Below, one piece after another: positions 12,429 through 24,130 of a stretch of 64,000 nucleotides of DNA. The translations under genes and the position numbers were made by a program. The first letter of the stretch is position 1. The number at the start of each line of letters is the position of its first letter. The stretch is from the NCBI GenBank assembly GCA_024449915.1, contig JAMZAV010000027.1, positions 372,001 through 436,000 of the forward strand. The letters are read 5' to 3'. The stretch is from Sweltsa coloradensis. Taxonomy: Eukaryota > Arthropoda > Insecta > Plecoptera > Chloroperlidae. The notes under the pieces are model-generated. The model saw only the letters and a program-made list of their open reading frames with translations, did not search any database and was not told the DNA's origin.

Positions 12429-13300
12429 TGTGCATCTCGGCATTTGTTGCGGGTGGCGCTGAGAGGAGGTCAAAGGTCACGCGGGTCACACGCGCAGTAT
12501 CACACTGTTTCGGCTATATCTCCTGAACTAATATAGATATTAGCCTCTAGTTTGCTTAATTCAGTTGTAGAAATACCATTCTATCATCTCGGCATTGTGT
12601 GCATCTCGGCATTTGGTGCCAGTGGCGGTGGATGGAGGTCAAAGGTCACGCGGGTCATGCGCGCAGCATCGCACTGTTTTGGCTATATCTCCTGAACTAA
12701 TAAAGATATTACCCTCTAGTTTGCTCGATTCAGTTATTGAATTACCATTACATCATATCTGTATTGTGTGCATCTCGGCATTTGGTGCAGGCGGCGGTGG
12801 ATGGAGGTCAAAGGTCACGCGGGTCATGCGCGCAGCATCGCACTGTTTTAACTATATCTCTTGAACTATAATAACGATAATATTATCCTCTAGTTTGCTT
12901 GATGCTGTTATTGAATTACCATTACATCATCCCTGTATTGTGTGCATCTCGGCATTTGGTGCAGGCGGCGGTGGATGGAGGTCAAAGGTCACGCGGGTCA
13001 TGCGCGCAGTTTTGCACTGTTTTGGCTATATCTCCTGAACTAATAAAGATATTACCCTCTAGTTTGCTTGAATCAGTTATAGAAATACCATTCTATCATC
13101 TCTGCATTGTGTGCATCTCGGAATTTGGTGCCAGTGGCGGTGGATGGAGGTCAAAGGTCACGCGGGTCATGCGCGCAGCATCGCACTGTTTTGGCTATAT
13201 CTCCTGAACTATTAAAGATATAACCCTCTAGTTTGTTTGATTTAGTTATTGAATTGCCATTCTATCACCTCTGCATTGTGTGCATCTCGGCATTTTGAGC
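12429..13300 (+). repeat. left 169-bp tandem array (five units plus partial)
   Basis: The word GCATCTCGG recurs at 12432, 12601, 12770, 12944, 13113 and 13282 (GCATCTCGG or one-base variant), giving steps of 169, 169, 174, 169 and 169. Each full unit contains a GC-rich core with AGGTCAAAGGTCACGCGGGTCA and an AT-rich half with CTATATCTCCTGAACTA. Apparent open frames across it (12595-12864, 12899-13207) just follow the repeat and are not genes. Confidence 0.9.
12467..13160 (+). promoter_or_regulatory. five DR1 nuclear-receptor motifs
   Basis: Perfect AGGTCAAAGGTCA occurs at 12467-12479, 12636-12648, 12805-12817, 12979-12991 and 13148-13160, one per unit. This is the consensus direct repeat with 1-bp spacing bound by HNF4, RXR/USP and COUP-type receptors. 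A third half-site, GGGTCA, follows after CGC in each unit. Motif presence is observed; binding is inference. Confidence 0.6.
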
Positions 13301-13373
13301 GAGTGGTACTCACATATAATTGGCATTATAAAACATACTACATTTTACAAGATATAAAAACTTGTAATCGAGT

Positions 13374-13407
13374 GAAAATCCATGCCAAGTACTTGGCATG
13401 GATTTTC
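13374..13407. repeat. perfect 34-bp palindrome
   Basis: GAAAATCCATGCCAAGT is followed directly by its exact complement with no spacer. It lies just inside the left array of the foldback element. Function unknown. Confidence 0.85.
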
Positions 13408-13739
13408 AATAGATATACCTAAGGCTGGATCTAGCCCAGTATGGGGAATGATACCGGGTACTATACAGATGGCTCACTCACTCGTTTAACAACGACTTTG
13501 GTGTTTCCCTAGTTTTAGATTCAACTGGTTGATACAAATACTAATAAATACTAATAATAAGACTTAGTCTTTAGTGTTGGCATGAGCAATTATCTCACTA
13601 TCCTGCTCGTACATGGAAGGATGAACATTGAGTTGAAACACTGGTTCAGGCTTTTGCTTACCCTTCTCAGAGGGTTTACCCTCGTTAACCAAGAGGGGCT
13701 ATGTGTTGAGCGATCTTTATCAAACTCGTAACATAAGGT

Positions 13740-14340
13740 TGGCTTATCTTCTCCCGAAACACTTCTTCTGTACGCTGCAGTCTAAAAGGCGTGAAACGTC
13801 CCCTTGCCCGACATGGTTTCTTCATTTATATCAATGTTGTCATTTGCGAAACGAATGTAACCTGGCAATTTTGAATCAATAAAGTTCGAAGGTACAATAA
13901 CACCATCTTTAAAAAAAATTCCATTTGGATTCGCAATAGCTGAGTCAACACGTCGAACATTGTCGTAACTCATACAGTGTCGGCATTGTATAGAACATTC
14001 ACTAAGCCCTTGGATCGAGATTCTTGGTGTACAGTCACTGCAAACCCTACATGTTTAGGCGTAAATTCTTACCCCTAGATGCTAGAAAAACAATGTCTTG
14101 GGAAATACTAATAATCTTGGTATGCAAATCGTTCTAATTGTCGTCTCGCGTGATGGCATCATGTTCGTCTTCCCTACATATAAGTTTTAGTAGAATGTGA
14201 AGAGATTCGGATATTATAAGTTCACAGTGCTTTTGATTGATGTCTCCTATATAGCTATGCCCAGGAGTATCTTCCAAACCAGCGCGGATTTTTAACGCTT
14301 CTCTATGAACCCACTGATGCAAACAAACATGTAAACAGAG
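13740..14340 (-). pseudogene. decayed transposon-associated protein remnant
   Basis: Two minus-strand frames read like parts of one protein. The upstream part (14340-14134) includes KIRAGLEDTPGHSYIGDINQ; the downstream part (13973-13782) includes VIVPSNF, then PGYIRF and DNIDINEETMSGKGTFHA. Between them the frame continues with QDIVFLASRGKN but is broken by several stops (for example near 14130 and 14050) and a shift. After TFHA a one-base slip restores RLQRTEEVFREKIS. From memory, the DN-D-N-T-DGKGTFHA-like pattern preceded by a V-[IL]-P-[ST]-N block recurs in large uncharacterised invertebrate proteins that are multicopy. I know no confirmed function. It lies at the centre of the foldback element and may be passenger or source sequence. 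Confidence 0.5.
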
Positions 14341-14899
14341 CGCTTACACTTACAACAACTGTCTATATTGGCGAGTAATTTCGAAACCAAATAATTGCAA
14401 TAGCTCATTCATTGTTAATATAACTAATAGCCCAATGAACAGAAATCAAATGGACGGACATATACATAAACAGATTGACTCATACCCTTAAGTACAGTTA
14501 TCAAATATTAATGAACTCACCATCCGTACGGAGAAGTAAAGATAACAAAAAACGTCTGAATCACTGTCGAACTGTTTCACTCGAACTCTCTTTACACTCA
14601 GAGATATTTAGACGTTTAGACAACTTCCCTACATCGAGTTGTAGTCCAACTGACCACTACCACCACCCAGTATCGTGTTGAAAAAGTGAACAGCAATCCC
14701 CCCCATCCCACTGTAATCGTTAGTAAATAGTTCAATAAAAAATGCCAAAATTTGGCATCTGAAAGTTTTCAGATCAGTAATAAGCCTTTGACTAGCCGCC
14801 CGTGATGGATTGGTGCGTGCTGTAACGCAAGCGGCAACTGATTGTAACATTGTCGGTAATTGAGGCGGGATTTCAATAGTTTAAATATGAAATAGACCT

Positions 14900-15787
14900 A
14901 CTAATTCCGAGATGCACACAAAACAGAGGTGATAGAATGGTATTTCTACAACTGAAATAAGCAAAATAGAGATTAATACCTCCATTCATTCAGCAGATAT
15001 ACCCAAAACAGTACGCCAACGCGCGCCTTACCCGCGTGGTGACCTTTGACCTCCGCCTACCGCCTACCTTTTCCAAATATAGAGATGCACACAAAGCAGA
15101 GGTGATGAAATAATATTTTAATAACTGAATCAAGCAAACTAGAGGGTACTATCTCTATTAGTCCAGGATATATAGTCAAAACAGTGCGAAGCGGCGCGCA
15201 TGACCCGCGTGACCTTTGACCTCTATCTACCGCCACCTGCACCAAATGCCGAAATGCCCACAATACAGGGATGGTGGAATGGTAATTCAATAACTGAAAT
15301 AATCTTTGACTGAATCATGCAAACTGGAGGGTAATATCTCTAATAGTTCAGGAGGTATACCCAAAACAGTACGCCAACGCGCGCCTGACCCGCGTGGTGA
15401 CCTTTGACCTCCGCCTACCGCCTACCTTTTCCAAATATAGAGATGCACTTAAAGCAGTGATGATGAAATAATATTTCAATAACTGAATCAAGCAAACTAG
15501 AGGGTAATATCTATATTAGTTCAGGAGATATAGTCAAAACCGTGCGATGCGGCGCGCATGACCCGCGTGACCTTTGACCTCCATCTACCGCCTCCTTCAC
15601 CAAATGCCGAAATGCACATAATACAGGGATGATGGAAATGGTAATTCAGTAACTGACTCATCCAAACTGGAGGGTAATATCTCTATTAGTTCAAGAGATA
15701 TAACCAAAACAGTACGATGCTGTGCGCATGACCCGCGTGACCTTTGACCTCCGCCTACCGCCACCCGCAACAAATGCCAAGATGCAC
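14900..15787 (-). repeat. right 169-bp tandem array, inverted (six units)
   Basis: The complement of GCATCTCGG-like words ends at 14915, 15088, 15257, 15446, 15615 and 15785, with steps 173, 169, 189, 169 and 170. Two unit types alternate: one with TTTTCCAAATATAGAGATGC and one with CACCAAATGCCGAAATGC. Two of these pairs are 358 bp apart, so the array has a dimeric higher-order repeat that the left arm lacks. Confidence 0.88.
15040..15750 (-). promoter_or_regulatory. five DR1 nuclear-receptor motifs (inverted array)
   Basis: Perfect TGACCTTTGACCT occurs at 15040-15052, 15210-15222, 15398-15410, 15568-15580 and 15738-15750. They face the left-array sites. The third half-site is preserved in most units, with spacing of 3 bp in some and 6 bp in others. 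Confidence 0.6.
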
Positions 15788-15907
15788 ACAAGGTAGATGA
15801 CATTCCTGACGTTCATACGAACATTTTGATACCTGTGTGCTGCTTCTACTCAAAAAGTTTAGCAAAATCGGTTTCTAGAGGTCTTTTTCAGGTCTGCCGC
15901 CAGACTA

Positions 15908-18900
15908 CCAGTTTCGGATGGCATTTTTTTTTTTTTTTTACAATTACGAGCTTACTGTAACGCTTCACAACATTGTTACGTCAAAAATGTCCTGTATTTT
16001 GTAGATATATATATAGCCTAAAGGCTACATGCGTAACTATAGTGTTTAAAAATATGTTTTATTAATTTTGTAAAAAAAAATCAACAGGTTTTTTATTGTA
16101 TATATTAACTTGATTCGATTTGCAAGGCCTATAACATAACATAACATACAGCCAGTTCGCCTTTAATCAAAGAACGCACTAGTGAACTGTACTAATTACT
16201 ACTCTTGTGTTCTATTGTGTCTTTGTACGTGTAACCTATATCTCTATATTATACACCCCTTAGAACATAATTAAATATTGTATCTTGCAAATCTATCGCA
16301 TTTAATTAATTTAATTATTAACTTAATATGAATAATTTTCTAACGAGAAGGTATTACCAGTAGTCGCTAAATCATATATCGTACTTGAATTAACAGCAAT
16401 TTGAGGGTAGTTTATATTACATTTTATATAAGTGAACATTAAACTTAATTTTATATAGTTAAGAGATTGAACAAATACGATTCGGCAAACTTTAGAAGAT
16501 TGTAAAGTCGTATTCAAAGGACGGTTAATCTTAAACGTGTTATAGTTTCTTCGTTAAGCACAAGTTTGGCTTTTCCTCAAATAAATCAGATTTACACACT
16601 CAAAGCCAAATTAACAGTTAACAAAAACCGAATCTAGCTATTTATTTTCGTGTATCGTCTGCTTACTCTCCTTTTGGGCCAGTTTAAAAGCGAATTTCCT
16701 TCAGCTTTCGTGTGTGAACCGGCTTAAGTACAGCTTTACGCAACTTTAAAACCCATTTAAGGTTTATCTAGTGTATTAGTTAAATAAAGTGAAGGTAGGG
16801 GGAAAAGCGAAGGGTCCAGTTAACGATGTCCCGTGGATAGCTATACGACAGTCTTCTGTTTCTGCCCATGCAGCTCATTGTCAAGTGGAAGTCGTTTCAT
16901 TGGCAAGCCAGGACATTTCGGTGTCGGTCGGTTCGGTTTGAGGGAGACGTTGACCACCTGCATGCCTTCAGGTTGGGAGTTTAGCTTAGTCTGGAAACTA
17001 GAGGAGGAAATGTTATCAAATGTAAAGAAAATCTCAAGGGAAATAAAGGCAAAAGCCCCAAAACCGTTGACCGCAGAACCAAATTAGCGAACATTCTCGG
17101 ACGTGGGTAAGTTAGCTAAGTAAGCCGATCAAATATCTGCTTAAGGTCTACAGAGTAGGAAAGAAAAGCCTGGAATGGCAATGGATAAACAATCATGCCT
17201 TGCTTGCTTGCTTGCTTGTGCTTGGACGATATGCAATAAATTTACAACGTGTCAAGAAAAGAAAGTTTGTTTTACAGGTCTAGAGCATAGGCCGTAGACG
17301 ACTCGTATTGGCATAGTTTAAGTAACAAGTATGAAGTAATGTCATGCCATAACTAGTACATGAAGTTCTGCTGCTTTGGCAGTGCAGTGCGACTGTTATA
17401 TTTTAACAGCATGTGATTTGTTACTAATCGCTCATACATTACTCAATTTAAAAAGTTAACGTTCTCAAGGCGTCACTTTCATTAATACACACTGTCACGA
17501 CGATTTATTTTCTTTACTTTGAAGCGTATGAGAATAACTTTTTAATTAAAAAAATTTTAAAAAACCATTTCTCAATTTCTCAATTTAAATGATTTGTAAA
17601 TCTTAACAATATGTGCGTCTAGCTACAGCTTCTACCGGTTAAAATAAGACTTAACATATTAAGTAAACAATTGCTTGAATTCTTATCGAAGCACAGCGAT
17701 ATTATTTCAAATATTTAAATAATTTTTAATTGTTAAAAATATGTTTACATGACCTTGTCGAACAAGAGACCATCAACAACAATTTGCCAAATCATGACGA
17801 CAGACTGGCTAATCTTCACAACTCCCGATATGAAGCAGTACAGACTCACCTCCCTCTTATCTATTAGATTTTTTCAAGTCGATATTGTGTTTATTAAAAA
17901 TCAATCGGTAAATCTGTTCTTTGGTGGAAACAAAATTTAGTGAAAACTTTGAATTCTACAGACTTTTATAAATTAATATATTATATTATTCTATATTATA
18001 TCGCAAAATTCACTGGGCATAGAGGAAACGCTCATTATCAACTCAATGATATCAAAACAAAAGTTCCCAATGCCGCTATTATTATCATGTTTATAATGCA
18101 ATGTTATATTTATATTTTATTTTAAAAATGCCGTGAAATTTTTTTGTATATTGTTAACATCTGCAACCTTTGTAAGATCGATTTCGATGTTTAGCTCAAG
18201 AATGTTTGTATAAGATATTTTCGGAAACAATTTTTTTTACTTATTTTCTTTTTAGAAACTCATTACATACCCTATGGGAAAGAAAAGCAATCACTACGTT
18301 TTTTTTTTTTTTGGAAACACGTCTCTAATATTTTTAGGACCAACCCGGCACCTCCACCAAAACACAAAATCTTGTAATTTTTGTAATTATTGTCGTCAAT
18401 TATTTTTACAGCACTATTTTTATGCCAACATGATCTTTTACATTGAATATTTTGATTATAGAAATTAATAATACACAATTATTTCAATTCACGATTTTCA
18501 ATTGTTTATGTTTTGTAACAGCATATATTTTACATGCTCAACAGGGGTTTAAAAATAAATACATAATTAACAAAACACGATAATTATATCGATTAATATA
18601 TTTATCACTAATAATTTTAACAATTTTATTTTTGTTAAGAGAGAGACAAACTTACTCTCAGTGCATAACTAAATCTAATACTTACGTGAATTTATTTACA
18701 TCTGGATAATATAACATGATGGTTTTAAATTTAAATACCTTTTAAATGCTCTTAAGAAATGAAAATGCGTAAACGATGTTAATTAATAAAAGCTTAGAAT
18801 GTTGAGCGCGCGTAGATGTTTCGCCTGTTAGGTTTTTCTTCGCTGTCTTCTTATCCTGGAGGTAGAGATGAGATGGTTTCATCACTCCAATTTGCAGGGA

Positions 18901-21900
18901 CGCTTCTCCGCTCGAGAGTTAATCACAGAAACATCACTCCCTATGATGGATGGGGACTTCTGCTAGGAAATATTATCAAGATGAAAAACTACCGAGCAAT
19001 AAGAAACGTTTTTATCTTTTTAATGTGTTTTTTTTTCATTTAACCATACCTTTAACTCTACTTTTTGCAGCATCAAATTCCTACCTTAAGAACCTAGGCA
19101 AAACGTAATAAACAAACAGGACGGTTTAATTTTGAAACTGTATTGGACTATATTCCGTTTATTTTTATAAGACGAATGTAAATAAATTTAGGAAATAATA
19201 AACGGCAACGTTCAGCAAATATTACATGAAAACCATTTACTATTCAAACAACTCTGTAGAAATATTTAAAGTAAAAAAATAAAATAATGACATGGTTTTT
19301 ATGTGTGTACTGCATAGCTAAATATGTCTGGTCTAGTAATATTTGAAAATACATTTTGAAAAACATCGATTAGGATCAATACTGAATTCTAATTTCTTGC
19401 ACAGATTATCATCAATTTAATATCCTAAAATTTTCACGGACTGAGATTTCATAACTTACCACGTGTGGAAATCCCTGTCTACGACTTTGACAATACATTA
19501 ATTTTCAACCAAGTACAGCGAATCGTTAAGTCAGCACAGAATGTCTGAGATAGCGGAACGTTTCGTGCATACTGTGGCTTGCCTACAGCTATCTAATAAC
19601 GGGATGTTTGTCTCATCTATTAAAATTAATTGGCGTGTCTTGAATCCTTTGATAAACCTGTATAGATTTGATCAATAGCTTCACACTACAGTACACTCCG
19701 GGACACAGGAAATAATCATTGGACAACATCCTGTCACATGATCTCAATAGGATACGAGTCATGACGCAAGTGATATCTACATGAGAATTTATTTGCTAAT
19801 AATCTCAAATTAATTTTTCCACTTTTTTAATTTAATTTAATTTAATTAATATTTTGATAGTACATATTACTTTTGGTTGCCAATTTACATTTCACTGGTT
19901 TATTTAATTGTTTTAAGTTGGTTTCGTAGTACGGATATAACCAATTAAAATTATTAGATACTTATAGTGTCGAATATGTTTAATGATTAATCATATTTTT
20001 TTCCCTTGGCTACTTATCTTGTCATAGTCGAGTGATTTTATCAGTTAAATTCAACTACAAGTATATAACGTCTATTGCATTCAATGTTGAGAAAATTACG
20101 TCCAAGAAAAGAAATTTGTTAGAGTAAAGTTATACTGAACAGTAACGGAAAATATTCTAAAATTCGAACTTACATAATAGAAAGTTCGCCCCGTGAGTGA
20201 TTCGAACGAAATGGTATATAGTTTATCGATTACGGCGCAATTATTTTAATTAGTTCTATATCTAGGCTGCTACTTATTTACCACTAATATTGGAATGTGA
20301 TTATTTTGTTTTGGCAAAACCAATGATTACCAATCGCGCGATTTCTTCATATCTTTATCCAAAAAGTATTGAAACACGTATCACAATTATAATGTAACAT
20401 TATATTATTCCAAAAAGCTAGCGGAGTAAGGTATCAAAATATAATCATGTTTGCAGAGGTATCATATCCCATGCGTGAGCGTTAACTGGCCAACGGCTTC
20501 ATTTTCCCCCACCAAACGATGTAATAATCCACTCAAGATGTGTGCACTATTACCCACTCACCCCACCGACTCCAGTAACGCACGCTAATCGCGAAACAAA
20601 CTGACTGAAATTAATGACATGCAAATAAAGTGAGAACATTTTCCCGATAAACACAATTTGTACACTTTTCACTGCTTCCATTGACTATAGAACCTTCAAT
20701 GCTGCTACATATTTATCCAATAATTTATGATTTAGTCTCTCGGGTTGTTGGTATATTATCTTCACAAGTCAACCACGCAGTATATAATAATATTAAAGAG
20801 GTGTCCCCAACTAACACTCGTACCTTGTTTTACGTTTTACCTTTTACTTTATAATATTTTGCTCATTTTGTAGGTAGTGTACCTTATCTGCCAAGTTTAA
20901 TCTTTTGAAATTGTCCCATATGAATAGTATGAAGATACGTTAGTAGATATTTTACCTTATCAATGTTTAATCTTGAAATAATGTACCTTACAAATGAAAA
21001 CTGCTATGTTTTTAAGTATTGTTCCTTATAATGTTATTTTTATTCAAAATTTTATCCATATAATTTCAATAATGTACCTTAATTATAAGGATTTAGCACA
21101 CTCTAAAAATTACTTTTTTAACATGTATTAACTGGCAATTAGTCCGCGAATGATAATATTGCGCTCGGGGTGAAGTTCCAATACCATACTGTATGACAAC
21201 AACGAGGCAAATTATTTGAGATGGCGGACAAACCACAGTTTGTCTATGAATTCACAACACTAAGGTTGTGTTTCCGCAAAGGGACCAAACTGACCAGTCT
21301 TCGACCAATGATTTAGAACAATTCGTCACCAATGAAGATAGATGAAGAACGTATGCGATGCGTTGCTTCTTGACTGTTGTGGTCGAACCAAGAAGCCCAC
21401 AGTTTATTTCGGTCGTGGACTGGTCTTGAAAAGCCGTTTATTCAAAATTTTTCAGTGAAATCATGATAATTCAACTTCCGACAATGTTCTGTAACTACAC
21501 TGGTAGAAAATAATTCATTCACTCTTTCTTCAAATATTCATTTTTTAGTAAATGTATGATTTATGTAACATTTAACGAGGATATCACAATTTTCATTAAC
21601 CGGCTTGTACTGCAACACCATTTCGGAGCCAAGCAGTACCCAAATCAACGTTGAGGAAACAGGAACATAACATCCATCGAGCAGATGTCGACCGGTCCCT
21701 TACGGAAACAACCTTTGTAATCAATGGAAAATATCCAACACAAATTAAGTTACTTCAGACCTACACATTTTAATTCTTAGGTAGTTCCCACACCCACGAC
21801 TTTTCAATCCTTGAAGTTTGATTTCCAAACCTTCCTGGGACATCTACCTCTTAAAGCCATTGTTTCAGTGAGGATACCCTATTGAACCTAACAAAGTGGT

Positions 21901-22944
21901 GGTTCAAATGCCAATACGTTCAAATACGTTATACTTTTCTGTTATCGTCTTGAAAAGCGTCGTTGCAATAATAGAAATATAAAACACAAAACACGCATGC
22001 AATTTGCCGAGTTTCCAGACAAAAAGAGGTAGTGGATTGTCTATAAATGTAAAAAAGCGGCCGCATGTCCAGTAACTTGGCAGCAGTGCTTGGCATAAAC
22101 AAGAGCTCCCGACATTCGTTTTCGATATTGAAATATGTTTTCGCTGCCTTATAAATCATTGCCGTCAAACACCAGGGACAATGCACTAAACATTACTACA
22201 GTTAATCGATGTGTGATCCGACCATAGGGCACTGCGTTCAACCATTTACAAACTATAATGCAGAACAATAAAGAAAGATCTAAGAGTGCTAATGCATTGA
22301 AGGTAAAGTGTACGGGGCATTATTTTTGTGACGAATCATACCTACGGGAATTTCGAGAGGTCCTGGGTTTGATGCCCGCAACTGACACTCCTGACTGGAA
22401 GTCGTTCCAGTTCATTAATGCGAATGCAAAGGATTTTCATCTCAGAAATCCAATCAACATTCTCTTCACATCCAAAATACCTTTCGACTCGTGAATATGT
22501 GCTTTCAAATTGTCCATGGTCAAGTTCCTTACGATAAAACAATCCACTTCAGCAGTTTCGTTTCGTTTCTCTACTTCTGTGTGACTGGTATTGTGCTTTA
22601 AGGGACGATTTGCAGAGGTTGTTAAAGATTAAGGGAGGAAACTGTCCATGCCTTATGGATTCCTATCCTCACGAATGCTGGTTCCATATGCTAACGATCT
22701 AAACTTGAAAGGTATAAAGCCACCAACAATGCAGGCAAGTACGTATTCGGAAGTTTCCAAAACTGGGAGCAAAGCTTATACCCTCATTTTGGTCACGAAT
22801 TGTGTTCAGTTTAATATTATGGCGGAGGTCGTGTATAAAAATAATACCCGTTCCTTTAGGTTAACTTAGCTCTGCGGGAGGAGTCTGCCTACATCCAATA
22901 ATATCTGTTGGCCTGGGGAGAAGAGAGGGTGAATTGATACGTAA
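15908..22944. other. AT-rich non-coding stretch
   Basis: No gene recognised. Contains an isolated CCCGGCACCTCCACC motif (18344-18358), a short CTTG repeat (17199-17218), and T-runs at 15928 and 18300. Several 60-85-codon frames (16833-17087, 17749-17940, 18816-19043, 21929-22186, 22258-22494) show no recognisable domain. A tRNA B-box-like word, GGTTTGATGCC, is at 22366-22376, possibly an old SINE head. Confidence 0.4.
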
Positions 22945-23369
22945 GGATGATTTGATTTGATATTGCCTAACGTCTCATATTAATGCACTAAGGCTCTGGC
23001 TATTCGAGACGATGAGTAGTGATAGATGAGGATAAAGTATGAATAGAAGGGCGGAGGGGAAACTCGGTAACGGCACTTAGCCTACTCCTTTCGAAAAGTA
23101 TTAAGGGGACCAACGGCTTTACGTCCCATCCGAAAGGACGGTGCAACCTTGACAGTCATATAGGTTCCTACACTAACCCGTACTGCCGAGCAGACGTCGT
23201 GAAGAACGAAGCCGTTACACTAGCTTTCGAACCCTCCCGTCTGCTCTAGCCAGCGGTATACGACGTGTGTCTCAGGGCAGAGCGGTCACCCACTCTACCC
23301 TTAACCACGCCCGAAGATCGCTTAACTTCGGTGTTCGAGTGGGAACCGGCTAAAAGACCTCGGCTACAT
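22945..23369 (-). mobile_element. 5S rRNA-derived SINE
   Basis: Read on the minus strand, the 5' part matches 5S rRNA from memory: CCGGTTCCCACTCGAACACC, then GAAGTTAAGCGATC, CGGGCGTGGTTA and GGGTGACCGC, in the right order and spacing. Those correspond to the box A and box C regions of the internal RNA polymerase III promoter (plus-strand 23320-23332 and 23282-23291). Downstream is a body with CCTTTCGGATGGGACG and AAAGCCGTTGGTCCCC, and the 3' end is a short (ATCAA)-type tail near 22948-22962. It diverges from 5S after about 90 nt and is not a functional 5S gene. No target duplication was found. Confidence 0.72.
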
Positions 23370-23885
23370 AAGATAAATGTTGAAAAGTAAACATTTTATT
23401 TCACAGATTACTTATGTAAACAGTAAAAATTCATAAGAATCAATAATTATTATGAAAACAATTTAGAAATAGGTCTAGTTTTAGGTATAAACTTACAATT
23501 TATTTTTTCACATAAAATGTGGATTTAACAAATTCAAAAATTAAATTAACTATTAAAAATAATGAAATATTCTGAAATGTTTTGAAATAAATGCAATCAT
23601 TTTAATGCCACTTAATGAAGACAGTGAAGGACAGTTAAAAGTGTTTAAGACCGTGTTTTGCAGCGTCGTGGTACGCATTATATCATTTGACTGCACATTA
23701 TTTTATATGTTCGTGAAATAAATGCTGGGGTTCTTCCATTACGCAGAACTCTTCCTTGATTAACGGAATCTTCTTGAAATTGTTTCAAAACATTTATGTA
23801 TTGGTGTTATTGTTGGCCCTATGTTCTGACGGTTCCTAACGTTCATCCCGTTCCCCCTGATCCCCAGCACAACATATATTATTGG
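23370..23885. other. AT-rich non-coding stretch
   Basis: Nothing recognised in this interval. Confidence 0.4.
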
Positions 23886-24130
23886 TTGTAGGCAGTGTAA
23901 GAATACCTTCCTCCCGCACCGCCGTGCTAAGAGTGTGGGACAGGGGGTACGCATTTAGGCAGTGTAAATCTTCTCCCGCACCCGTTAAGATGCCTAACCA
24001 AAACGATTTGTAGGCAGTTAGAATACACTTCCTCCCACCCCTGCTAAGAGTGGGCCCAGGAAAACCAAAACGGTTGTAGGCAGTGTAAGAATAAAAAGGT
24101 CGTAGGCAGTATCGGAATAGGCAGTAGCAA
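23886..24130. repeat. degenerate minisatellite
   Basis: The word GTAGGCAGT or TTAGGCAGT recurs at about 23887, 23955, 24011, 24075, 24102 and 24118, with units of roughly 55-70 bp that also share TCCCGCACC or CTCCCACC and CTAAGAGTG. Units shorten towards the right. Open frames here follow the repeat. Confidence 0.65.

Larger units (their letters stand above)
12320..15907. mobile_element. foldback element with 169-bp repeat arms
   Basis: A 3.6-kb inverted structure. The outer ends read TAGTCTGGNGGCAGAC on the left (12320) and the complement on the right (ending 15907). About 110 bp of unique inverted sequence follows on each side, including AAACTTTTTGAGTAGAAGCA. Then come tandem arrays in opposite orientation: 12429-13300 and 14900-15787. 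The centre (13300-14900) holds a protein remnant and a 34-bp palindrome. Arms made of tandem repeats are the hallmark of foldback-type transposons. CCA flanks both ends, but three bases are too few to call a target duplication. Transposase class is unknown. Confidence 0.7.

Noticed and set aside
12595..13207. Open frames of 89 and 102 codons with repeated CASRHLV...GGQRSRGSC blocks
   Set aside because: They simply translate the 169-bp tandem repeat; the mirror array gives the same peptides. No evidence of coding.
12429..15787. CRISPR-like array because of regular repeats
   Set aside because: Units are contiguous 169-bp tandem repeats without unique spacers, in eukaryotic DNA.
12317..15910. 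CCA as a 3-bp target duplication of the foldback element
   Set aside because: Three bases can match by chance; not enough to assign a superfamily.
23280..23369. Functional 5S rRNA gene
   Set aside because: The 3' third of 5S is missing and continues into a SINE-like body with a short repeat tail.
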